Source: Planctomycetota bacterium
Lineage (GTDB): Bacteria; Planctomycetota; PUPC01; JABMSA01; JAUWKK01
Reading direction: 5' to 3'
Length of the DNA stretch: 19,791 nt
NCBI GenBank assembly: GCA_030614245.1
Contig: JAUWKK010000009.1
Span: 1-19,791, forward strand
Shown: piece after piece, positions 7,902-13,044 of the stretch
How positions within the stretch are numbered: the first letter of the stretch is position 1
Layout: each line of letters begins with the position of its first letter
Notes under the pieces: generated by a model
What the model was told of the DNA's origin: nothing
The model's database searches: none
What the model saw: only the letters and a program-made list of their open reading frames with translations
Program-made: the position numbers and the translations under genes

Positions 7902-7951
7902 CGATGAAGAACGCAAGTTATCATCAATCTGCGTTCGTTGATCGTTCCGGA

Positions 7952-8833
7952 TCACGCGCTCGGCCGTCGTTTCCTACCGGCGCCGAGTGCTTCCATCTTC
8001 CGCAGGCGCTTCAGCGCCCGGACGTTGGCGGCATCGTCGCCCTTCTTCCTGACGGGCGTTTCGAGTATGAACGGCAGGTGCCTGAGGCCAGTGTGGCTGA
8101 TGACGGCCCGCATACCTCTCGGGCCGATGCTGCCCTTGCCTATGTGCTCGTGGCGGTCGCGCCCTGAGCCGAGTTCGGCCATCGTATCGTTGGCATGCAC
8201 CACGTGGAGCCGCTCGATGCCGACGTATCGGTCGATCTCGCGGACGGTCCTGTCCACGTCCGCTTTCGTCCGCAGATCGTAGCCCGCAGCGAAACCGTGC
8301 GCCGTGTCGAAACACAGGCCGACCTTCGACCGATCGCCGATCCGCTCGATGATTCGCCCGATCTGCTCGAAGTTCGCCCCGATGCTCCCGCGACTCCCGG
8401 CCGAGTTTTCCAGCAGCAGCATCGTCGCCGGTTCCGCCTTTTCGATGAGGGTGTTGACGGCCTTTGCGACGTTCGCCACTCCAGCATTGATACCGGCGCC
8501 CTTGTGAAATCCGAGGTGCAGGACGAAGAAGTCGGCCCCGCGCCTCTCGGCCCGGCGGACCTCTTGTATCGTGCGGCGAACGGACTTGCGATGCAGCTTC
8601 GGATCGGGCGACGCGAGATTGGGCAGGTAGGTCACGTGGACTACGAGCGGGTGGACGTCGAACTGATCGAGCTTCCGCTTCAGTCGCGCGGCCGCCACGC
8701 TGTCGAGCGGGCGTGCTTTCCAGGCACGCGGATTGCACGAGAATATCTGAACGGTCTCGCAACCCAACGCTTCAGCGCGGTCCGCCGCGAGGTCGATGCT
8801 GCCGCGAATGGAAACCTGTATGCCGATGCGCAT
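7952..8833 (-). CDS. nfo: Endonuclease IV (AP endonuclease)
   Basis: A 293-residue class II AP endonuclease of the endonuclease IV family. These enzymes cleave 5' to abasic sites in base excision repair with a trinuclear zinc centre. The family landmarks are in order: HVTYLPNLASP, HLGFHKGAG, LLLENSAGSRGS, GLCFDTAHGFAAGYDL, HANDTMAELGSGRDRHEHIGKG and LPFILETP. These supply the expected His, Glu and Asp zinc ligands. The family HPGSH is here HLGFH and CLDTCH is CFDTAH, conservative changes. Length fits the family (E. coli 285). The ATG lies 6 nt after the stop of the DUF1080 gene, with AAGGA about 13 nt upstream inside that gene's end, so translation is probably coupled. A basic C-terminal tail (GAGRKRRPSA) is extra. 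Confidence 0.93.
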   Translation of the reverse strand: MRIGIQVSIRGSIDLAADRAEALGCETVQIFSCNPRAWKARPLDSVAAARLKRKLDQFDVHPLVVHVTYLPNLASPDPKLHRKSVRRTIQEVRRAERRGADFFVLHLGFHKGAGINAGVANVAKAVNTLIEKAEPATMLLLENSAGSRGSIGANFEQIGRIIERIGDRSKVGLCFDTAHGFAAGYDLRTKADVDRTVREIDRYVGIERLHVVHANDTMAELGSGRDRHEHIGKGSIGPRGMRAVISHTGLRHLPFILETPVRKKGDDAANVRALKRLRKMEALGAGRKRRPSA

Positions 8834-8839
8834 TCGCGC

Positions 8840-9466
8840 CTACAATTCCTTGATGCGGATATTCCTGAACTGCATTTCGACCGGCGGGCCGGAATGCACC
8901 TGCAGGCCGATGATGCCTTTGCGTGCTATCCCGGCGTCCTTCTCGATATAGTCGACCGTCTTGACGCCATTGATGAATTGCGTCAGGTGATTGCCCTCGG
9001 CCCGGATGACATAGGTATTCCAGCCGGCTCGTTTCAGAGCTTTCTTGAGCTTCTCCGGATCGATGGGCCTCTGGAGCACGCGGTTCCGGCGGGCCTCGTC
9101 ATACAATACACCCCAGTAGCTGTCGCCGAGATCGGCCTGGTAGCCGCTCACTTCGTGCGAGTCCGGCACGCGCTTCGAGCGGTACTGCACCCCGCTGTTG
9201 CCCTTGCCGCCGACGAGATGGAACTCGAGGCGCAATTCGAAATCCTGGAACTCCTTCGCCGTCGTAAGAAAGCTGTTGTGCTTCAGACTTGGCGGGCGGG
9301 ATTTACCGACGATCATCCCGTCCCTGACGCTCCATATCTCATCCTTCGCCTCCCAGCCGGCCAGGGCTTTGCCGTTGAAGAGTTTGACGAAGCCCTCTTC
9401 GCCAGCCATTGCCGTGACCGCCGAAACGGTGATGACGACGATTGCTGGTGCCAGTTTTCGAACCAT
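8840..9466 (-). CDS. Secreted DUF1080 (3-keto-disaccharide hydrolase-like) protein
   Basis: A 208-residue protein with a signal peptide (MVRKLAPAIVVITVSAVTAMA, probable cleavage after AMA). The rest is a single DUF1080 jelly-roll domain, a family named 3-keto-disaccharide hydrolase and very expanded in planctomycetes. Typical landmarks are FVKLFNGKALAGWEA, IWSVRDGMIVG, DFELRLEFHLVGGKGNSGVQYRS, SGYQADLG, WNTYVIRAEGNHLTQFINGV and the closing GIIGLQVHSGPPVEMQFRNI. These fit carbohydrate binding or hydrolysis outside the cytoplasm. GGAGGAAG sits about 5 nt before the ATG. It is the first gene of a two-gene unit with nfo, 6 nt apart, an odd functional pairing. Actual substrate is unknown. Confidence 0.88.
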   Translation of the reverse strand: MVRKLAPAIVVITVSAVTAMAGEEGFVKLFNGKALAGWEAKDEIWSVRDGMIVGKSRPPSLKHNSFLTTAKEFQDFELRLEFHLVGGKGNSGVQYRSKRVPDSHEVSGYQADLGDSYWGVLYDEARRNRVLQRPIDPEKLKKALKRAGWNTYVIRAEGNHLTQFINGVKTVDYIEKDAGIARKGIIGLQVHSGPPVEMQFRNIRIKEL

Positions 9467-9486
9467 GGTCTTCCTCCCTGCTGATG

Positions 9487-9502
9487 AAATCCGCCCGGCA
9501 TG
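9487..9502 (+). repeat. TCCGCCCGGCATG repeat, copy 1
   Basis: AAATCCGCCCGGCATG, found again with one or two changes at 9893-9908 and 9914-9929. Two of the three copies are tandem, 21 bp apart. The sequence lies just upstream of the DUF1080 gene and is a small dispersed intergenic repeat of unknown role. Confidence 0.55.
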
Positions 9503-9515
9503 CTGTTGCTTGGTA

Positions 9516-9544
9516 AGCCTATCGCATTCTCATGCGGATTGCAA
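9516..9544 (-). promoter_or_regulatory. Possible promoter of DUF1080-nfo
   Basis: Minus-strand TTGCAA (9544-9539) and TAGGCT (9521-9516) with 17-bp spacing. The -10 box is weak, so this is tentative. It would give a leader of about 43 nt before the ATG at 9466. Confidence 0.35.
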
Positions 9545-9545
9545 G

Positions 9546-9576
9546 CGGTAGGGGGGGGCGCGAACCGCCCCTACCG
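9546..9576. repeat. GC-rich palindromic repeat
   Basis: CGGTAGGGG (9546-9554) is exactly inverted as CCCCTACCG (9568-9576), with a GC-rich centre. It is a strong potential hairpin with no T-tract. It resembles GTAGGGGC...GCCCCTAC dispersed palindromes known from many bacterial genomes. Confidence 0.65.
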
Positions 9577-9680
9577 AACGGAATAGGCTTCCATCATATA
9601 TGCGCGTATGCTGCCCGCTCTTTTTTGGGAGAATTTTCACCGTGACTCAAGGACAGTGTTGGGTGAAAAGAGGAACTAAT

Positions 9681-9709
9681 TTGACCCGCTTCGCAACGCG
9701 CCATATTAT
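9681..9709 (+). promoter_or_regulatory. Promoter-like element facing an apparently non-coding stretch
   Basis: TTGACC (9681-9686), 17 bp, then TATTAT (9704-9709), embedded in an AT-rich patch. The first plausible gene downstream starts at 10062 and has its own promoter, so this could drive a non-coding transcript or be fortuitous. Confidence 0.35.
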
Positions 9710-9715
9710 AATATT

Positions 9716-9975
9716 GAATTTGCTAAGGCACTTCTCACGCACCCGATTCAGGTTTCCGTGGTGAGGCGCCGAGGTTTGGCGACCTCTGCGGCTGAGAGTG
9801 CGTCGCTCCTTGGGATGGTCGGCTGCCGCGTAGTCCCATTAGCGCGACAGCCGGCTGTTCCCCTTCAGATGCCAACCGCAATCGCCGGGCGTAAGTCCGC
9901 CCGGCATGGGCATAAATCCGCCCGGCACGCGCGGCTACTGCGCACGTTTCCACTCGTAAAACATCGTAACATAGA
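9716..9975. other. Non-coding stretch with short inverted repeats
   Basis: No convincing reading frame on either strand. It contains ACGCAC (9737-9742) paired with GTGCGT (9798-9803), enclosing a GAGGT/ACCTC hairpin (9771-9786), followed by a CGGCTG...CAGCCG pair. It ends in two tandem copies of the TCCGCCCGGCAYG repeat (9893-9929). It may be decayed repeat DNA or a structured RNA. No known RNA family was recognised; RNase P, SRP and tmRNA signature motifs are absent. Confidence 0.4.
9893..9929 (+). repeat. TCCGCCCGGCAYG repeat, tandem copies 2 and 3
   Basis: AAGTCCGCCCGGCATG (9893-9908) and AAATCCGCCCGGCACG (9914-9929), with starts 21 bp apart. They match copy 1 at 9487-9502. They form no long palindrome of their own. 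Confidence 0.55.
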
Positions 9976-10003
9976 TTGATTCCGTGCAGATTCGCGCTAT
10001 ACT
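9976..10003 (+). promoter_or_regulatory. Sigma-70 promoter of the small exported protein
   Basis: TTGATT (9976-9981) and TATACT (9998-10003) with a 16-bp spacer. Transcription would start near 10010, about 52 nt before the ATG at 10062. This also rules out an in-frame upstream ATG at 9984 as translation start. Confidence 0.65.
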
Positions 10004-10061
10004 GTACATAGACAATGCCGGATCCCTGCTCCGGTCTGCATACTCGTTGGAGGACCCGCTC

Positions 10062-10646
10062 ATGTTCAAATGTACCGTATTGGCTGCTGTGCTATTGATA
10101 GCCGCGACACCCATCTGGGCGGCCGAACCGAAAGCTGCGGCTAAGCCTGCGCCTGCGAAAGAGACCGCGCCCGCGAAAGAAGCAGAGCCCGCAAAGAAGG
10201 CTGAACCCGACGGCACGAAACAAACAGACGTCACGGTGGAGCCCGAGCCACCGGTTATTCCACCAATCCCGGAAGATCTCATGATTGCCACGCACGCAAG
10301 GCGGATGGCACAGATAGAACTGGACGAAGAGACCAAACGCATCGTGCAGCAGCAGGCAGCACGCCGGCGCACGGAGCTATGTCCCGTCGCGCGCGGCATT
10401 CACGGAGCGTGGAATATGGTGATAGCTCCGCTCGAGCTCCCCGCCACAATGCTGTCTGAGAGCAGAATCCGCGACAACGCCATCGAGGGAGTGCTGTGGG
10501 GCGGTGCCGGCGGGTTCGCCAATTTCGCCGTTCGCGAGATCGCCGGAATGGCCGAAGTTTTCACTACACTTTCGTTCCAGAAGAGCGAGCCGCTCTACGA
10601 CCGCAAGCTCGGCGAACCGGCCACCTTGCCCATGCCCTGGCAATAG
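10062..10646 (+). CDS. Small exported protein resembling the TIGR04073 exosortase-associated family
   Basis: A 194-residue protein with a clear signal peptide (MFKCTVLAAVLLIAATPIWA, then AEP). Next is a low-complexity Ala/Lys/Pro/Glu linker with repeated PAKE/PAKK units (about residues 24-52) and a proline-rich stretch (PEPPVIPPIP). The last 70 residues contain RGIHGAWNMVIAPLELPATM, GVLWGGAGGFANFAVREIAG and SEPLYDRKLGEPATL. This pattern is like the RGxxNxxxGWLELP...GxxxGxxxxxxRxxxGxxEVxTFPxP...YEP core of exosortase-system-associated TIGR04073 proteins. The similarity is judged by eye. The function of that family is unknown; an envelope role is likely. GGAGG lies about 8 nt before the ATG. 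It is monocistronic and convergent with the sugar kinase gene. Confidence 0.6.
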   Translation: MFKCTVLAAVLLIAATPIWAAEPKAAAKPAPAKETAPAKEAEPAKKAEPDGTKQTDVTVEPEPPVIPPIPEDLMIATHARRMAQIELDEETKRIVQQQAARRRTELCPVARGIHGAWNMVIAPLELPATMLSESRIRDNAIEGVLWGGAGGFANFAVREIAGMAEVFTTLSFQKSEPLYDRKLGEPATLPMPWQ

Positions 10647-10688
10647 CACTCCTGCGCCCCTGACTGGGACATGTTCTTGCGCACAACC

Positions 10689-10706
10689 GGGGGCTCGGAA
10701 GCCTCC
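10689..10706. other. Short hairpin between convergent genes
   Basis: GGGGGCT (10689-10695), loop CGGA, AGCCTCC (10700-10706), fully paired if one G-U is allowed. It is 43 nt after the stop of the exported protein. It has no T-run, so it is only a weak terminator candidate for either convergent transcript. Confidence 0.35.
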
Positions 10707-10818
10707 GCCCCGCCTGCCGATTAACTTCAGCAGACTGGACTGACACGTTTCTGGCAGTTCAAAGAACGAGAGCGATAGGCGGACTTCGGTATCACCAAAG
10801 CAAACGGCACCGCGCTCA

Positions 10819-11952
10819 TCACCTTAGCGCACTTACGCCCCCGCCGGCTATGGCGCGCTTCACTTCCGCCTCGACCTGCGCCTGCGTAACCATCGTGGTA
10901 TCGCCCGGGGTGGACTGCACGCAGATGCCGTGAGCAGCTCCCCACTGGACCGCATCCGACACGGTTTTGCCCTGCATAAGAGCGGCTGCAACGCCCGAGG
11001 CGAACGAGTCCCCGCCACCGGTGCGGTCGGCGATCTCCACGTTCTCGCGGACGACGGCCTGGTGGACCTCGTCCTCCACGGCGTCATATAGCACCGCGCC
11101 CCAGTTGATACGATCGGCACTGAGGGCGCCGCGAAGCTGAGTGCCTATGAGCTTCAGGTCAGGATAGCTCTTGGCGACGCGTCGCAGCATCTCAGAGTAT
11201 GCCTCCAACCAGATTTCGAACGGTTCGTCCTTGCTGACCTTCCGGCATTCTTCGCCGAGGGCGTCCTCGAAATCCTTCTGGTTGCCGACCAGGAAATCCG
11301 TGAGCCCGACGATCCGCTTATTCTGTTTGCGCGCACGTTCCTTGTCCGGCTCCACTTTGCTGCGATAATTCAGGTCGAAGGAGCGGAACGTTCCGGCCTC
11401 CCCGGCGGCCTGCATGGCCTCGATGGCAACATCCCCGGAAGTAGGAGAGATGAGTGTGTATATCCCACCGGTGTGGAACCAGCGAACGCCTCGTGCGAAT
11501 AGTCCTTTCCAGTCGAAATCGCCAAAAGACTTCAGCTCTCGGATCGGGGTGTGAGCGCGGTAGTATTCGGTTACCGACGGCAATACGCCTATCCCGGCCC
11601 AGGTGAAGTTTATCCCGTTGTGCAGCGTGCCCTTCTGGTCTGTGGTGAACTTGCCACGGCCGGTTGTGTTGAACCAGACAATGTGTGAGGTATCGACGCC
11701 GGCTTCCCGCAACTGGTTCTCGATGTTGCGGCCGACCCCGTCGTCTACGAGCGCAGTTACGACCGCGGTCCGCAGTCCGAAGCAGTAGCTCAGGCCCTCG
11801 GCCAGGTTTGTTTCGCCGCCGCCGTGCCAGATCCGGGCGGTGCGGGCGCGAGCGGTCGGCACGTCGCCGGGGTCTATTCGCAGCATCACTTCGCCAAGCG
11901 AAACCTCATCGTAGCGACACTCTCGCGCAGACTTGATCTTCAAATCGGCCAT
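10819..11952 (-). CDS. PfkB-family sugar kinase, 2-keto-3-deoxygluconate kinase-like
   Basis: A 377-residue ribokinase/PfkB-fold kinase that would phosphorylate a sugar or sugar acid with ATP. The N-terminus has SLGEVMLRIDPGD, close to the GExM start of KDG kinases. It is followed by HGGGETNLAEGLSYCFGLRT (substrate-site motif) and ALVDDGVGRNIENQLREAGVDTSHI (PfkB signature 1 region). FDLNYRSKV matches the FDxNYR motif common in KDG kinases. PfkB signature 2 is DRTGGGDSFASGVAAALMQG, with GGGD in place of the usual GAGD and the catalytic Asp kept. The ATG at 11952 has GAGGAG 7 nt upstream. An upstream in-frame start at 12027 adds 25 unconserved residues and abuts a repeat. Specificity for 2-keto-3-deoxygluconate is suggested, not proven. 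It appears monocistronic, and no clear promoter was found because its upstream region is filled by the heptad repeat. Confidence 0.82.
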   Translation of the reverse strand: MADLKIKSARECRYDEVSLGEVMLRIDPGDVPTARARTARIWHGGGETNLAEGLSYCFGLRTAVVTALVDDGVGRNIENQLREAGVDTSHIVWFNTTGRGKFTTDQKGTLHNGINFTWAGIGVLPSVTEYYRAHTPIRELKSFGDFDWKGLFARGVRWFHTGGIYTLISPTSGDVAIEAMQAAGEAGTFRSFDLNYRSKVEPDKERARKQNKRIVGLTDFLVGNQKDFEDALGEECRKVSKDEPFEIWLEAYSEMLRRVAKSYPDLKLIGTQLRGALSADRINWGAVLYDAVEDEVHQAVVRENVEIADRTGGGDSFASGVAAALMQGKTVSDAVQWGAAHGICVQSTPGDTTMVTQAQVEAEVKRAIAGGGVSALR

Positions 11953-12033
11953 TTGACCGCTCCTCTTGGCCGCCTGCCTGCAAGCATGGAAGGACGGACC
12001 GCATCGCATGCTGATGCAGTCCGTCATTGAATA

Positions 12034-12110
12034 CAGTAAGCAGTGTACAGTAAGCAGTAAGCAGTGATAATGCTAATGACTGGCTACTGATCACTGAACA
12101 CTGAACACTG
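12034..12110 (-). repeat. Heptad palindromic repeat element, copy A
   Basis: On the + strand this reads five consecutive CAGTNNN heptads (12034-12068), a spacer heptad, then five consecutive NNNACTG heptads (12076-12110). It is therefore a mirror-arranged, 7-bp-period element able to fold on itself. Its reverse complement closely matches copy B at 16272-16360, including the run GTTCAGTGATCAGTAGCCAG. It fills the gap between the sugar kinase and the lipoprotein genes. Confidence 0.8.
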
Positions 12111-12144
12111 ACACGTGCCTGGCTGCCCGCCTCAGGAGGGCTCG

Positions 12145-12582
12145 TCAGAAGCCGTAGACCGGCTTGAGCTGTGCGGCCGTCGGCAGCGTCGTGTACTGCT
12201 CGCCCTTGGGGCCGATGTAGACATTCCCCTGCCTGCGCAGGACGACCGGCGTGATCGAGCCATTGCTGTTGGTGACGTTAATTGTAACGGTATTGGCAGC
12301 GGCGTGCGCGGCTGCGGCATTGGTCCTGGCGGCGTCTATCTCGCCCTGGGTCTTGTTCTTGTCCATCTCGTTGCCGACGATGTAGCCGCCGAGCAGCCCG
12401 GCTCCGGCCCCGATGGCTGCTCCGGCCCCCGTGTTGCCCGATTGATGCCCGATGAGAGCACCCGCGGCGGCACCGCCCAATGTCCCGATGCCTGCACCCT
12501 TCTGGGCGCCCGTGCAGCCCATTGTCGCCATCAGGCCAACACAAACCAAAATCGCCAGTCCTGTTCTCGTCATTCTTCTCAT
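12145..12582 (-). CDS. Glycine-zipper lipoprotein
   Basis: A 145-residue predicted lipoprotein. The signal peptide ends in a lipobox-like LMATMGC, with Cys at residue 23. Directly after comes a glycine-zipper region, about residues 29-72: GAGIGTLGGAAAGALIG, then GAGAAIGAGAGLLGGYIVG. It resembles the small outer-membrane glycine-zipper proteins (OmpA-like/YMGG families). Residues 73-98 are Ala/Asn-rich and probably helical. The C-terminus is a small conserved-looking module, VVLRRQGNVYIGPKGEQY. GGAGG lies 8 nt before the ATG. Other start codons nearby (residue 4) would leave the signal peptide intact. It is monocistronic. The role is likely envelope structure or stress, but not determinable. 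Confidence 0.8.
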   Translation of the reverse strand: MRRMTRTGLAILVCVGLMATMGCTGAQKGAGIGTLGGAAAGALIGHQSGNTGAGAAIGAGAGLLGGYIVGNEMDKNKTQGEIDAARTNAAAAHAAANTVTINVTNSNGSITPVVLRRQGNVYIGPKGEQYTTLPTAAQLKPVYGF

Positions 12583-12690
12583 GTCCCGGTCCTCCTTTGT
12601 AATTGTCCCAAGTTCAAGACGGCCACACTACCATAAATATTCACCGCTTTCTTGGCAGCATGCCGCACATTCCCAATTTTTGCCACCATG

Positions 12691-12718
12691 ATTATACAGG
12701 AAACTGGTAGATTTGCAA
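12691..12718 (-). promoter_or_regulatory. Sigma-70 promoter of the lipoprotein gene
   Basis: Minus-strand TTGCAA (12718-12713), 16-bp spacer, perfect TATAAT (12696-12691). It gives a leader of about 100 nt before the ATG at 12582. Confidence 0.65.
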
Positions 12719-12750
12719 GTTGGAGAATGCAACGAATTGTCAGCCATGCC

Positions 12751-12769
12751 GCAGGCAGGCGGGCCCGCC
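12751..12769. repeat. GCAGGCAGGCG motif with 12-bp palindrome
   Basis: GCAGGCAGGCG followed by the perfect palindrome GGCGGGCCCGCC (12758-12769). The same GCAGGCAGGCG core recurs at 12988-12998, and CAGGCAGGCG opens the window at 1-10. It lies between two divergent promoters. Confidence 0.5.
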
Positions 12770-12787
12770 GCGCCCGACGAATAGTAC

Positions 12788-12816
12788 TTGACAGGGCCGT
12801 CTACAAGCCTTAGAAT
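12788..12816 (+). promoter_or_regulatory. Sigma-70 promoter of the two-component operon
   Basis: Perfect TTGACA (12788-12793), 17-bp spacer, TAGAAT (12811-12816). Transcription from about 12823 would leave a leader of about 220 nt before the kinase start at 13045. Confidence 0.65.
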
Positions 12817-12822
12817 ATATAC

Positions 12823-13044
12823 TGGACGCGGGGCCAGACACCGCGCCGGTCCGCATCAGTAGCGATAAGTCCATTGTTTTCAAGGCCTGAATGCCGTTAT
12901 AGTCAGCACCTGAAAAGGGCTAACGGCATCCGGGCATGTGCCGATATTCATGAATAGAGCAGTTTTTTCAGGTTCTCCCTGCCGAAGGCAGGCAGGCGCC
13001 CGCCCGCCGGAGGCGGGAAAATAGTCGTCCTCGGGGGGGATGCT
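12823..13044 (+). other. Long structured leader of the histidine kinase gene
   Basis: It contains an exact 9-bp stem (ATGCCGTTA 12891-12899 with TAACGGCAT 12921-12929, 21-nt loop). A T6 run follows at 12963-12968. Two GC-rich hairpins come next: CTGCC-GAA-GGCAG (12979-12991) and CCCGCC-GGA-GGCGGG (13003-13017). No open frame or known riboswitch class was recognised. The last two hairpins belong to a repeat type also seen inside the kinase gene. Confidence 0.45.

Noticed and set aside
8195..9484. 429-codon open frame on the plus strand
   Set aside because: Antisense across both nfo and the DUF1080 gene, which have clear motifs; a coding shadow.
9984..10061. Upstream ATG for the small exported protein
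   Set aside because: It lies within the predicted promoter, whereas the ATG at 10062 has GGAGG upstream and starts directly with a signal peptide.
12034..12110. Possible CRISPR array
   Set aside because: The repeats are only 7 bp, contiguous and mirrored, with no spacer-sized unique segments and no cas genes.
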